This document shows, piece after piece, positions 7,172 to 15,947 of a stretch of DNA of 21,703 nt. Numbering within the stretch: position 1 is the first letter of the stretch; every line of letters begins with the position of its first letter. A program made the translations under genes and the position numbers. Source of the stretch: Campylobacter sp. (GTDB lineage Bacteria; Campylobacterota; Campylobacteria; Campylobacterales; Campylobacteraceae); the NCBI GenBank assembly GCA_017940085.1, contig JAGAZK010000083.1, positions 1 through 21,703 on the forward strand, written 5' to 3'. Below the pieces are notes generated by a model that had not been told where the DNA came from, searched no databases, and saw only the letters and a list, made by a program, of their open reading frames with translations.

Positions 7172-7343
7172 GCCTGAGTGGTGCGAACCGCGTTTATTAT
7201 GGGGGTCCAACACATTAAGTATCGGCGAAGATGTATGCGAGCGGTGCGACGGGGCTTATGCAACGACCTAAAGTTCGTGTCTATTTGCAAGTTTGGCTTT
7301 TCATAGGGCCGAATTAAGAACGCCACGCCCATTTGGGTTTTTT
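7172..7343 (+). ncRNA. Structured RNA upstream of purD (purD motif; possibly the epsilonproteobacterial 6S RNA)
   Basis: About 170 bases, visibly richer in G and C than its surroundings and without a credible reading frame. The ends can pair: GTGGTG (7178-7183) with CGCCAC (7321-7326). Inside, ACCGC (7187-7191) can pair with GCGGT (7241-7245), and an arm combines TGCAA (7259-7263) with TTGCA (7285-7289) or the inner ACGA (7263-7266) with TCGT (7275-7278). The 3' end is a short GCCC-ATTT-GGG hairpin followed by six T. The purD RNA motif was described by comparative genomics only in front of purD in Campylobacterales. The size, closed ends and own promoter/terminator also fit a 6S RNA, which binds RNA polymerase. 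I recall that 6S has been proposed for this locus but cannot confirm it here. Confidence 0.65.
7327..7343 (+). terminator. Short hairpin and T-run at the 3' end of the purD leader RNA
   Basis: GCCC (7327-7330), loop ATTT, GGG (7335-7337), then TTTTTT (7338-7343). The three-to-four-pair stem is weak, so partial read-through into purD is plausible. The purD ribosome-binding site begins two bases later. Confidence 0.5.
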
Positions 7344-7355
7344 CAAGGACAAATC

Positions 7356-8597
7356 ATGAAAATATTAATAATAGGAAATGGTGCAAGGGAATATTCTATT
7401 GCACTTCGTCTTAAACAAGACGGCAATGAAATCTTTATGGCTCCGGGAAACGGAGCTAGTGAAAATATAGCTACAAATATCGCTTTTAATGATTTTTCTG
7501 AGCTTTGTAAGATCGCAAAAGACAAACAAATAGATCTAAGTATAGTCGGACCAGAAAATGCTCTAAGCGAAGGCGTAGTTGATATTTTCAAAGCAAACGG
7601 ACTTAAGATTTTTGGACCAAGCAAAGCTGCAGCAAGACTTGAAAGTTCAAAAGCATTTATGAAGGAATTTCTCGCTAAATACGGCATCAAAACAGCTAAA
7701 TTTTTACAAAGTGATAATTATGATGAGATTTGCGATTTTATAGACAAAATGGGATCAAAAATCGTCGTCAAAGCAGATGGGCTTTGTGCTGGAAAAGGTG
7801 TAATAATCGCAAACAATCACGATGAAGCTAAACTAGCAGCAAAAAATATGCTAAGTGGGGATAGTTTTGGTCAGGCTGGAAAAAGGGTCGTGGTAGAAGA
7901 GTTTTTAGACGGATTTGAGCTTAGTTTTTTTGCGATTTGTGATGGCAAAAATTTCGTCTCTCTCCCAGTAGCTCAAGATCACAAAAAACTCCTTGATAAT
8001 GATTTGGGTCCAAATACTGGTGGAATGGGAGCTTATGCACCAAGTCCTTTGGCAAATGCAAATTTAATCGCAAAAGTCGAGCAAGAAATAGTCAAAAAAA
8101 CTCTTGACGGTATGAAAAACGAAGGAAGCGAGTTTTGCGGTGTGCTTTTTGCAGGGCTTATGATAGTTGAAAATGAGCCTTTTGTGCTGGAATTTAATGT
8201 CAGATTTGGCGATCCTGAGTGTGAGGTTTTGATGCCTTTGATTAAAGGCGATTTGGCTAAAATTTTAAGTGATGCAAGTGATGGGAAGCTTACTAAATTT
8301 GATATTAGCGATGAATTTGCAGTCGGAGTCGTAATGGCAAGTGAAAATTATCCATACAAATCAAGCAAAAAGGCCGAAATTTCTATCAAACAAATCCCGC
8401 AAAACACGCATATTTCTTACGCTGGAGTAGAAAAAATAGATGATAAAATTTATGCAAGTGGCGGTAGGATTTTAGTAGCAGTTGGTGTTGGAGATAGTAT
8501 AAAACAAGCTCAAAACAGAGCTTATGAACTAGTCAAAAATATAGAATTTAGCGGTGCTAGATACAGAACAGACATAGCATATCAGGCGCTAAAATGA
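7356..8597 (+). CDS. purD: Phosphoribosylamine-glycine ligase (GAR synthetase)
   Basis: Joins phosphoribosylamine and glycine using ATP, the second step of purine synthesis, in the cytoplasm. 413 residues, near the usual length of about 420. The N-terminal domain begins [14 protein letters not shown], a variant of the usual GxGGREHA signature. The ATP-grasp part shows [21 protein letters not shown] and [13 protein letters not shown], which includes the family signature RFGDPE. The ATG at 7356 is set by an AAGGA site at 7345-7349; the frame is open further upstream but that part lies in the leader RNA. First gene of a five-gene operon; the next gene overlaps by four bases (ATGA). Expression may depend on read-through of the leader RNA terminator. 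Confidence 0.94.
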   Translation: MKILIIGNGAREYSIALRLKQDGNEIFMAPGNGASENIATNIAFNDFSELCKIAKDKQIDLSIVGPENALSEGVVDIFKANGLKIFGPSKAAARLESSKAFMKEFLAKYGIKTAKFLQSDNYDEICDFIDKMGSKIVVKADGLCAGKGVIIANNHDEAKLAAKNMLSGDSFGQAGKRVVVEEFLDGFELSFFAICDGKNFVSLPVAQDHKKLLDNDLGPNTGGMGAYAPSPLANANLIAKVEQEIVKKTLDGMKNEGSEFCGVLFAGLMIVENEPFVLEFNVRFGDPECEVLMPLIKGDLAKILSDASDGKLTKFDISDEFAVGVVMASENYPYKSSKKAEISIKQIPQNTHISYAGVEKIDDKIYASGGRILVAVGVGDSIKQAQNRAYELVKNIEFSGARYRTDIAYQALK

Positions 8598-9049
8598 GCG
8601 AAAATATACTTGATAGACTAGAGCGTGAAAATATCAAACTAGCAAGTTTTGATAAAAGATTGTTGGCGTATTTTATCGATGAAATAATCATCGCTGTGGT
8701 ATTTTCGGTAACTTACTGGAATATAGTTAGTATCGACACGCAAGATTTTTTAGTCGCTCTTTCTCAAATAAAAAATTTCTTAATACAAATCGTCTGCATT
8801 AAAGTGCTTTATCATACAATTTTTATTTGGTATTATGGTGCAACTTTGGGCAAAATTTGGACAAAAATCATTTGTATAGATGCAACAATGCTCTCAAAAC
8901 CAAATTTAACTCAATCATTTCTTAGAGCTGTTATGAAAGTCGTGGGTGAAGCACTATTTTATATAGGTTTTATTTGGTTTTTTGAAAATCGCGAACGCCA
9001 AACTTGGCAGGACAAAATCGCACAAACCGTAGTCTGTGATGTTTATTAG
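8594..9049 (+). CDS. RDD-family membrane protein
   Basis: 151 residues with about three hydrophobic segments (around residues 24-44, 60-80 and 115-130). The name-giving arginine/aspartate pattern is recognisable: [17 protein letters not shown] near the N-terminus, GATLGKIW in the middle and [13 protein letters not shown] at the C-terminus. RDD proteins are inner-membrane proteins of mostly unknown function; some have been linked to ion transport. It overlaps purD by four bases and lptD by 11, so translation is probably coupled in the purD operon. No function can be assigned from position. Confidence 0.85.
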   Translation: MSENILDRLERENIKLASFDKRLLAYFIDEIIIAVVFSVTYWNIVSIDTQDFLVALSQIKNFLIQIVCIKVLYHTIFIWYYGATLGKIWTKIICIDATMLSKPNLTQSFLRAVMKVVGEALFYIGFIWFFENRERQTWQDKIAQTVVCDVY

Positions 9050-11156
9050 GATTTTGCTTATTTGTTTGGCTGTTTTTGCGTATTCGCAAGAAAGTGTTGA
9101 GTTTTTGGCTGATGATGTTACAAAATCAGGCTCTATAATCACAGCCAAAGGCAATGTTTTGGCGTATTCTAAAAATTATTTTGCAAGCGCTGGGTCTGCT
9201 AAATTTAATCAAGATGAAAAAATTTTAGAATTGTATGAAAATGTAAATTTAATCCGCTCAAGTGGCGAAATGGTGCGTTCAAACTATGCTAAAATCGATC
9301 TAAACACCAATAATATTGATTTTGAAGAAACTTTTGTTGTAAATCAATTTAGTGAAATTTGGATGCAAAGCAAGAGCGTTTGTAGCGATGAAGCGAGAAT
9401 TTCTACTGAGAAATCTCGCATTTCAAGCTGTAATGTCATGGATCCAGATTGGCATATAGAGTATTCTAGCGGATATATGAACAAACAAACCAAATTTATT
9501 CATATTTTTAATCCAGTTTTTTATGTAGGAAGTGTTCCTGTGCTTTATCTGCCTTATTTTGGTTTTTCGGCTGACAAGACCAGAAGAACAGGGCTTTTGC
9601 CACCGAGTTTGTCATTTCATAGATCAGATGGATTTACGATAATTCAGCCGTTTTATATAGCTGAATATGATGAATGGGATTTAGAATTTGACCCACAAAT
9701 TCGCACAAAAAGGGGAAGCGGTATTTATAGCACATTTCGTTTTGCGGATTCGCCTTATTCGAGCGGGTTTGTAAGAGGTGGGGTTTTTAGAGAAACCAAA
9801 GAATACCAACAAAAAGAAGAGCTAAAAAACCAAACTCACAAAGGCTACAAGATCAAATACAACAGAAACAAGCTCGTAAAACACATAATCGACGGCGATT
9901 ATCAAGAAAATTTGTGGCTCGAATACACGACTTTAAATGACATTGATTATCTAAATTTACGCGGTAATAAAGAAGAATTTAATAAAAATTCTTTAATCCA
10001 ATCAAAATTAAATTATTTTATTTCTACAGATGAGCATTATTTGGGCACTTATGCTAAGTATTATCTAGATACTGCCAAAATCGGAACCCAATACGAAAAT
10101 GACACCACTTTGCAAGAATTGCCAATAGTCCAATATCACAGCTATTTTGATAGATTTTTAACTAAGCATTTTACATATTCTTTTGATACGAAATATCATA
10201 ATTACACAAGAAAAGTCGGAGTAAAGGCTGAACAATTTGAGGCAAGTTTGCCTTTGGGGATCAATTTCTTTTTGCCTGTAAATGTGGCAAATTTGAGCTT
10301 TACAGAAAATTTATACGCCAATAGAGTAAATTACAAAAACACAATCAATGGCGATGAAAGCGAAGATTATTTTAGAGGATATAGAAAAATATCTTTAAAT
10401 AGTGATTTTGCTGGTGTTTTAGCAGGATTGTATCACACAATGGGATTTAGGATTGATTATATCAAGCCAGATGGTAAATTTGGCAATTTATCTGATACTT
10501 TGGTATCAAAAGAAGGCATAGTTGAGAATAATTTTATTAGCGAACTTTCTGAAATTTATACCACAGAAAACATAAACGCCACATTTGTGCAGTTTTTTTA
10601 CAATAGTGAGGGCAAAAAATTTCTAAGACATATTTTGTCTGGTGGGTATAATTATTATCACAAACAAGGAAACGATATAGAACATCAAGTTGATTTGTAT
10701 TTTGATGCGTTTAAACTATACAATAAATTTGTTTTTTCAAATTTGTATAATGACTACACAAAAGTTATTAGCGGACTAAATGCCAATATTTACGCTCTAA
10801 ATTTAGATATTTCTCACAATTACAAAAAAGAATTCCAAACCCAGCAAATTTATTCAAAATACGATTATTTAAAAGCCGATGCAAATTTAAAATTGCCAAA
10901 ACAATATTCAATCTTTGGTTCTATTGAATACGACAACGAATTAAATTACACAAAAATGTGGAGAGCAGGGCTATCTCACAATAGAAAATGCTGGAATTAT
11001 GCTATTACTTACAAAAAAGACATAGAGCCTAAAAATACATCTTATGGTCCAGATTCAAGGAAATCTCAAGGCGTTTATTTATCGTTTGGATTTTATCCTT
11101 TGGGTGGATTTGATTATGATTTTTCTGCGGAGAGTGCAAATGAAGGGAGTTTGTAA
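9039..11156 (+). CDS. lptD: LPS-assembly outer-membrane protein LptD (OstA/Imp)
   Basis: Outer-membrane beta-barrel that with LptE inserts lipopolysaccharide or lipooligosaccharide into the outer leaflet. 705 residues. A short signal peptide ([15 protein letters not shown]) is followed by an OstA/LptA-like jellyroll (about residues 17-110), then the barrel with many alternating aromatic strands. Motifs of the family are visible: LYLPYFGF and GLLPPSLSF after the jellyroll. The mature protein has C115, C131 and a single C-terminal C651. E. coli LptD has four cysteines with an adjacent CC pair at the C-terminus, so the disulfide pattern differs. ATG at 9039 preferred; GTG at 9036 would add one residue. 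Shorter than E. coli LptD (about 780). Third gene of the purD operon. Confidence 0.9.
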   Translation: MFIRILLICLAVFAYSQESVEFLADDVTKSGSIITAKGNVLAYSKNYFASAGSAKFNQDEKILELYENVNLIRSSGEMVRSNYAKIDLNTNNIDFEETFVVNQFSEIWMQSKSVCSDEARISTEKSRISSCNVMDPDWHIEYSSGYMNKQTKFIHIFNPVFYVGSVPVLYLPYFGFSADKTRRTGLLPPSLSFHRSDGFTIIQPFYIAEYDEWDLEFDPQIRTKRGSGIYSTFRFADSPYSSGFVRGGVFRETKEYQQKEELKNQTHKGYKIKYNRNKLVKHIIDGDYQENLWLEYTTLNDIDYLNLRGNKEEFNKNSLIQSKLNYFISTDEHYLGTYAKYYLDTAKIGTQYENDTTLQELPIVQYHSYFDRFLTKHFTYSFDTKYHNYTRKVGVKAEQFEASLPLGINFFLPVNVANLSFTENLYANRVNYKNTINGDESEDYFRGYRKISLNSDFAGVLAGLYHTMGFRIDYIKPDGKFGNLSDTLVSKEGIVENNFISELSEIYTTENINATFVQFFYNSEGKKFLRHILSGGYNYYHKQGNDIEHQVDLYFDAFKLYNKFVFSNLYNDYTKVISGLNANIYALNLDISHNYKKEFQTQQIYSKYDYLKADANLKLPKQYSIFGSIEYDNELNYTKMWRAGLSHNRKCWNYAITYKKDIEPKNTSYGPDSRKSQGVYLSFGFYPLGGFDYDFSAESANEGSL

Positions 11157-11857
11157 TGGAAGCTAAATTTGCAACTAGAAGTGAAGCCGCTGAAGCATTG
11201 CTTGAAATTTTGCCAAAAGAAGATTTGAGAGCAAATAAATTTGTAATTGTTTGTTTGTCTCTCTCAAGCGTAGTTTTGAGCGATATTTTAGCACGAAATT
11301 TAAAGCTAGATTATGAAATTTTATTTAGTGAGCCGATATTTGCTCCAAACAATCTTGAATGCGAAATTGCAGCAGTTAGCGAGACAAAAGAGATTTTGAT
11401 AAATGATAATTTAATCAAATCATTTAATATCACAAAAGATTTTGTTTTTGGCGAAGCAGAGCGAAAATACGAAGAAAAAATACTAAAAGATATTTACAAA
11501 TACCGCAAAGGTGAGCTTTTAGAAAATTTGGTGGGCAAAAATATTTTGCTTGTAGATGAGGGTTGTGAGACAGGAGCTACGGCTTTGCTTGCGATTAAGA
11601 CTTTTATGAAACTAAATGCTCAATCAATTTTTTACGCCACTCCAGTAATTCCGCAAGACATTATCAACAATCTAAATAATTTTATTGATGAATTATATTA
11701 TGCTAGAAAAATAGCAGATTTTGTAGATGTGGATTTTTATTACGAAGACCAACAGGCAAATTCGGACCAATTAATGAAAATTTTAGAAGAAAGTCCGTAT
11801 TATTTGCCATTGCAAAAAGAAATTAACAAGGAGAAAAACAATGCAGTTCAAAGTTGA
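11156..11857 (+). CDS. Phosphoribosyltransferase-like protein
   Basis: 233 residues. The segment [19 protein letters not shown] contains a type I phosphoribosyltransferase signature (hydrophobic strand, two acidic residues D134-E135, then E138-T-G-A-T142 as the PRPP loop). An N-terminal region with hydrophobic strands and a C-terminal hood-like tail fit the small, stand-alone members of the superfamily. The base used as substrate cannot be read from sequence, and the family includes members of unknown activity. Start ATG at 11156 shares one base with the lptD stop (TAATG), with GGGAG upstream. Its end overlaps pnp by 17 bases and carries the pnp ribosome-binding site AAGGAG (11828-11833). The tight position between lptD and pnp suggests coordinated expression, not a shared pathway. 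Confidence 0.75.
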   Translation: MEAKFATRSEAAEALLEILPKEDLRANKFVIVCLSLSSVVLSDILARNLKLDYEILFSEPIFAPNNLECEIAAVSETKEILINDNLIKSFNITKDFVFGEAERKYEEKILKDIYKYRKGELLENLVGKNILLVDEGCETGATALLAIKTFMKLNAQSIFYATPVIPQDIINNLNNFIDELYYARKIADFVDVDFYYEDQQANSDQLMKILEESPYYLPLQKEINKEKNNAVQS

Positions 11858-14021
11858 GGTCAATAACCAAACACAAATTTTTGATATAAACAAAGTCGCC
11901 AAACAAGCTTCTGGTGCAGCTTTGCTTAGAGTTGGAAATACTGTGGTTTTAGCTACAGTTAGTCGCGATGAAACGCCAGTAGAAGAAGATTTTTTGCCAT
12001 TAACCGTCCAATACATAGAAAAACAATATGCAGCTGGTAGAATTCCGGGTGGCTATATCAAAAGAGAAACTAAGCCTGGTGATTTTGAGACTTTGACAAG
12101 CAGAATTGTAGATAGATCGCTTAGACCATTATTTCCAAAGGGCTATGCTTATCCTACTCAAATAGTTGTTATGGTTTTGAGTGCTGATCCTGAAGTAGAT
12201 TTGCAAGTTGTGGCTTTAAATGCGGCAAGTGTGGCTTTGTATTTGAGCGATATTCCTGTGAACCGTGCAGTTTGCGGAGTAAGAATAGCTTGTATAGAAG
12301 ACAAATTTATTATCAATCCTAGCAATTCTGAACTCAAAAATTCATCTTTGGATTTGTATTTAGCAGGTGTGGGTGATGAGCTTTTGATGATAGAAATGCG
12401 TTCTTTGCCTACTTTGGAAGAGCATATTATGCCAATTGTAGCAATTGATCCACTTATGACTTCAGCTATTAGTCCTGAGCTTGGTGTGAAGCAAAAAATG
12501 AACGAATTTAGCGAAGATAAAATTTTGCAAGCTATTGAATTTGGTGCAAAAGCTATCAAATTAGGCACTGGGGCTTATGAAGCAGCATTTGCTAATTACA
12601 AAAAACCAGATGCCATTTTTGAATACAAATCAGAAATCCAAAACGAAGCCATAAACCAATACATCGATGGATTTTACAAAGACGATGTCAAAGCCGCTAT
12701 CAATCAAATGGCAAAAAGTGAAAGAGCTAGTGAATTAAATAAAATCGCAGATGATATTTTTGGCTCAGATGTTGCTCAAAAAGAAAATTGGAGCAAAGAA
12801 GAAATTTCAAATATTTTAGGCAAATACAAACGCAAAATTATCCGCTCTCAAATCATAAATGACCGCAAAAGGGCTGACGGTAGAGCTTTGAACGAAGTTC
12901 GTCCTATCAGCATAGAAACAAATATTTTACCAAATGCTCACGGAAGCTGTCTTTTTACTAGGGGTCAAACTCAAGCTCTTGTCGTTACCACACTTGGGAC
13001 TGATAGTGATGTGCAAATGAGCGAACTTCTCACAGAAAAATCTTCAGTCGCTGAGAGATTTATGTTTAATTACAATTTTCCAGGATTTAGTGTGGGCGAA
13101 GCAAGTCCATTAAAAGCACCTGGAAGAAGAGAATTAGGGCATGGAAATTTAGCCAAAAGAGCGCTTTTTCCAAGTGTTGATTTAGAAAGTCCGTATTCGA
13201 TTCGAGTAGTGAGCGAAATATTAGAAAGCAATGGCTCAAGCTCAATGGCAAGTGTTTGCGGTGGAGCTTTGGCTTTAAAAGCAGCTGGAGTGGATACAAT
13301 CAAACTTGTAGCTGGTGTAGCTATGGGACTTATTTTTGAAGACGACAAACACGCTATTTTGACTGATATTATGGGGCTTGAAGACCACGATGGAGATATG
13401 GATTTCAAAGTCGCTGGCACACACGATGGAATCACTGCTTTGCAAATGGATATTAAGCTAGGTGGTATTTCTAGCGAAGTATTAAGAGAAGCTTTGTATC
13501 AAGCAAAAGAAGGTAGAGAGCATATTTTGGGCATTATGGAAAAAGCTGAGCAAGAAATAGTAATCAACGAAGAAGTATTGCCAAAACTAGAGTTTTTCAG
13601 CGTAGATCCAGGCAAGATAGTTGATATTATCGGACAAGCTGGTAAAACTATCAAAGAAATTATTGAAAAATTTGGCGTTAGCGTGGATTTAGATAGAGAC
13701 AAAGGCGAAGTCAAAATAGCAGGTGGCGAGAGAAAAAGTGTAGAAGCGGCCAAAGATTATATCATTGAAATTACCCAAAGAGACAACTCCAAAGGCTTCT
13801 CAAAACACAAAAAACCACAAAATATTAATTTTAGTGTAGGCGAAGAATTTGAAGGCGAAGTCAAAACTATGGCTAAATTTGGTGCATTTGTCTCTCTTAG
13901 AGACGGCATAGACGGGCTTTTGCATATCTCAAAAATCAAATCCGAACTCAAAGAAGGCGATAAATTAAGAGTAAAAGTAACAGAAATCAAACACGGCAAA
14001 GTATCTTTAGACTTAGCGTGA
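11841..14021 (+). CDS. pnp: Polyribonucleotide nucleotidyltransferase (PNPase)
   Basis: Phosphate-dependent 3'-5' exoribonuclease of mRNA decay, a homotrimer in the cytoplasm. 726 residues, slightly longer than typical (about 700). Two RNase PH-type repeats are present; the second shows [18 protein letters not shown] and [18 protein letters not shown] (phosphate-binding serines). A KH domain follows at about 580-645 with the GxxG-type loop [12 protein letters not shown]. An S1 domain closes the protein at about 667-726 ([23 protein letters not shown]). The strong AAGGAG site lies inside the preceding gene. Arginine codons are mainly AGA/AGG (22 of 30 by my count). Last gene of the purD operon, followed by a 16-bp inverted repeat. 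Confidence 0.96.
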   Translation: MQFKVEVNNQTQIFDINKVAKQASGAALLRVGNTVVLATVSRDETPVEEDFLPLTVQYIEKQYAAGRIPGGYIKRETKPGDFETLTSRIVDRSLRPLFPKGYAYPTQIVVMVLSADPEVDLQVVALNAASVALYLSDIPVNRAVCGVRIACIEDKFIINPSNSELKNSSLDLYLAGVGDELLMIEMRSLPTLEEHIMPIVAIDPLMTSAISPELGVKQKMNEFSEDKILQAIEFGAKAIKLGTGAYEAAFANYKKPDAIFEYKSEIQNEAINQYIDGFYKDDVKAAINQMAKSERASELNKIADDIFGSDVAQKENWSKEEISNILGKYKRKIIRSQIINDRKRADGRALNEVRPISIETNILPNAHGSCLFTRGQTQALVVTTLGTDSDVQMSELLTEKSSVAERFMFNYNFPGFSVGEASPLKAPGRRELGHGNLAKRALFPSVDLESPYSIRVVSEILESNGSSSMASVCGGALALKAAGVDTIKLVAGVAMGLIFEDDKHAILTDIMGLEDHDGDMDFKVAGTHDGITALQMDIKLGGISSEVLREALYQAKEGREHILGIMEKAEQEIVINEEVLPKLEFFSVDPGKIVDIIGQAGKTIKEIIEKFGVSVDLDRDKGEVKIAGGERKSVEAAKDYIIEITQRDNSKGFSKHKKPQNINFSVGEEFEGEVKTMAKFGAFVSLRDGIDGLLHISKIKSELKEGDKLRVKVTEIKHGKVSLDLA

Positions 14022-14026
14022 TTAAA

Positions 14027-14063
14027 TTTAATTAAATTTGGCTTTATGCCAAATTTAATTAAA
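14027..14063 (+). terminator. 16-bp inverted repeat after pnp
   Basis: Arms 14027-14042 and 14048-14063 pair perfectly around a five-base loop (TTTAT), with GGC/GCC closing the loop side. It starts six bases after the pnp stop. No T-run follows, so it is either an atypical terminator or a 3'-end stabiliser of the purD-pnp mRNA. Confidence 0.55.
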
Positions 14064-14421
14064 ATGATAAAAATAATCTAATGCTAGACACTCAAATCAA
14101 CAAAACAATCTAATATATGGGTAAATTCACTTCAAATTTACGGGTTAATTTATTTATAAGTGAGATGATTAAACTTGTGAGTGAGTAAATTTAGTGTATG
14201 AGTAAATTTGCTTTAAATTTACTGGGCGAAGTTTTTGTCATACCAAGCTAAAACCATAAGCAAAGATTAGCCAATAATCTAGAAAACCAAACAAATTTGG
14301 AAGTAAGTTGAGTAAATTTAATGCTTGAATGTAAATAAATTTAAAGCAAATTTGCGGATAAATTTAATCAAATAGCTGTATTTGTGGGCTAAAAATCAAA
14401 CAAATTTAATTAGTCAAAACT
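14064..14421. other. Gene-free AT-rich stretch between convergent operons, rich in AAATTT
   Basis: No reading frame, tRNA or known RNA is visible. Including the pnp hairpin, bases 14022-14421 contain 13 copies of AAATTT by my count. Small hairpins are possible, for example AGTAAATTT/AAATTTACT around 14202-14224 and AGATTA/TAATCT near 14265-14281. Recurrent GAGTAAATTT-type words appear at about 14182, 14202 and 14310. Nothing identifies a function; it may include the recO terminator. Confidence 0.5.
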
Positions 14422-15036
14422 TCAAAGTCCTTGTAATAGCACTAAATAGATTGAATTTATCATTTCATCATCAATTTCAATCGTGCTTTTTGAGTTAAAA
14501 AGCTTTTTTATAATATCTAAATCAAATGCTTGTGTAGCTCCGCAAGTATCGTGAATAGGCATAAAACTCCTAGCCAAAGAGACTTTTTGGCTAATAATTT
14601 CATCGCACAAAAAGCACGAAAAATCCCTGTGAAGCCTACCCTCAAAATCCAAAAGCTCAAGATAAGCCTCAATAATCACTCGCTTTGGATTTTGTTTAAA
14701 AAGCTTGTGTGAGCAAATTTCTAGCAACTCAAAATAAAAATTCTCAATCTCATCAGAATCTTTGAGATGATCATACATTAGCCGCATAAACTGCTGCCAA
14801 ATCATCAAATTTTCGCGTTTTTCTAGCCATGAAAAAGACAAATGAAGTGGGCTGTGAATTTTTGGCAAAAATACTCCGCCAATCTCAAGCTCAAAATCAA
14901 TTTTATAGCCTTGAGTGATGATCGGGTGTCTAGCCCCATAAAACCTATATGCACGGATAAATTTATTTTGTGAGAGCAAAAAAACCATCAAATCTTCGTT
15001 TTGCATTTTTTGGATTTTTAGAATATAGCCTTGCAT
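14422..15036 (-). CDS. recO: Recombination mediator RecO (short epsilonproteobacterial form)
   Basis: 204 residues. RecO helps load RecA on single-stranded DNA in the RecFOR or RecOR repair route. The N-terminal part (MQGYILKIQKMQNEDLMVF) looks like the OB-fold start of RecO, and the C-terminal helical part carries a CFLCDEI zinc-type CxxC. It is shorter than the usual 230-250 residues, which I recall as normal for Campylobacter. Similarity is weak at sequence level and the call leans on the overall pattern and lineage, so a different small protein is possible. The ATG overlaps the dus stop by one base (TAATG). It is the last gene of the accD operon; no strong terminator is seen after it. Confidence 0.72.
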   Translation of the reverse strand: MQGYILKIQKMQNEDLMVFLLSQNKFIRAYRFYGARHPIITQGYKIDFELEIGGVFLPKIHSPLHLSFSWLEKRENLMIWQQFMRLMYDHLKDSDEIENFYFELLEICSHKLFKQNPKRVIIEAYLELLDFEGRLHRDFSCFLCDEIISQKVSLARSFMPIHDTCGATQAFDLDIIKKLFNSKSTIEIDDEMINSIYLVLLQGL

Positions 15037-15947
15037 TAAAAAAAGTCTTCTATTTGGGATTTGAGTAAATTTGAATCATTGATTTGGTTGATTTTTTCTC
15101 TAAATAAACTTGCGTTTTTGAGATTTTTGCAGTATTCGTGTAAGTGTTTTCTAAATACGGCACAGCCGTGCTGCCCATATCTTTTGATAACTAAATCAAA
15201 ATGCTTTAAGATGATTTGCTTTTTTTGGTTTTTATCCGGGCTTTGTTTGCCTTTGATGAGATCAAAAATCCAAGGCTTTCCGATAGAAGCTCTTCCTATC
15301 ATAATCCCATCAGCTCCACTTATTTGCAATACTTTTTTGAAATTTGTTTCATCTATACTGCCATTTGCGACAACTGGGATTTTGAGTTTGGATTTAATCT
15401 CGCCAATAGCTTTATAATTTGGCATTGAAGTAAATCCACCAGCCCTTGTCCTTGCGTGAATAGTGATAAAATCAGCTCCAGCGTTTTGAATATCTTGTGC
15501 AAAACTATCCAAACAAATACTATCAAAACCTAATCTTAATTTGACTGATGTGTATTTTTTGGTGGAATTTGTTTTTATGATTTCTACGAGTTCGCACAAT
15601 AATTTTGGATTTTTTAAAAGTGCTGAGCCACTGTTTTGTTTGATGATTTTTGGCACAGGACAGCCGCAGTTTAGGTCTATCCCATCTATATTTGGGAGAG
15701 AATTTAAAATTTCAACTGCTTTTTTGATGATTTTAGGATCGCTTCCTTCGATTTGGATAAAATACGGGCTTTCTAAATCGTGTCTTTGGAGCATATCGAG
15801 AGTTTTTTTGCTTTCATAAACAAGGGCGTTTGCACTTATCATTTCACTAACTGTAATATCGCAACCAAATTCTTTGGCTATAGAGCGAAAAGGCAGGTCA
15901 GAAAGACCTGCAAGTGGTGCTAAAAATAGGGGAGTGTTTTCAAACAT
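15036..15947 (-). CDS. dus: tRNA-dihydrouridine synthase (Dus family)
   Basis: Flavin-dependent enzyme that reduces uridines in the D loop of tRNA. 303 residues with a TIM-barrel start LAPLAGLSDLPFR (FMN binding), the signature DLNCGCPVPKI with the expected catalytic Cys96, and the phosphate-binding stretch ADGIMIGRASIGKPWIF. Overall it resembles DusB more than DusA or DusC, but the tRNA position modified cannot be read from motifs. Its ATG shares a base with the stop of the upstream gene and has no convincing ribosome-binding site of its own, so translation most likely depends on termination-reinitiation. It shares one base with recO downstream. Part of the accD-rlmH-membrane protein-dus-recO operon. 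Confidence 0.92.
   Translation of the reverse strand: MFENTPLFLAPLAGLSDLPFRSIAKEFGCDITVSEMISANALVYESKKTLDMLQRHDLESPYFIQIEGSDPKIIKKAVEILNSLPNIDGIDLNCGCPVPKIIKQNSGSALLKNPKLLCELVEIIKTNSTKKYTSVKLRLGFDSICLDSFAQDIQNAGADFITIHARTRAGGFTSMPNYKAIGEIKSKLKIPVVANGSIDETNFKKVLQISGADGIMIGRASIGKPWIFDLIKGKQSPDKNQKKQIILKHFDLVIKRYGQHGCAVFRKHLHEYCKNLKNASLFREKINQINDSNLLKSQIEDFF

Noticed and set aside
7144..7332. Minus-strand open frame of 62 codons across the purD leader
   Set aside because: It covers a sequence with paired ends, a promoter and terminator; the protein looks like no family and has no good ribosome-binding site.
7293..7355. Upstream extension of the purD frame
   Set aside because: The added residues come from the leader RNA. 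An AAGGA site and the family N-terminus fix the start at 7356.
12158..13999. Several open frames of 70-136 codons on the minus strand inside pnp
   Set aside because: They lie opposite a full-length, well-conserved PNPase and have Ser/Leu/Ile-rich compositions typical of antisense frames.
14022..14421. CRISPR array or insertion sequence remnant
   Set aside because: The AAATTT words are short, unevenly spaced and without a common longer repeat; no transposase or cas gene is present.
14022..14421. tRNA or degraded gene in the long gap
   Set aside because: No cloverleaf pattern, no CCA-type end and no remnant frame could be seen.
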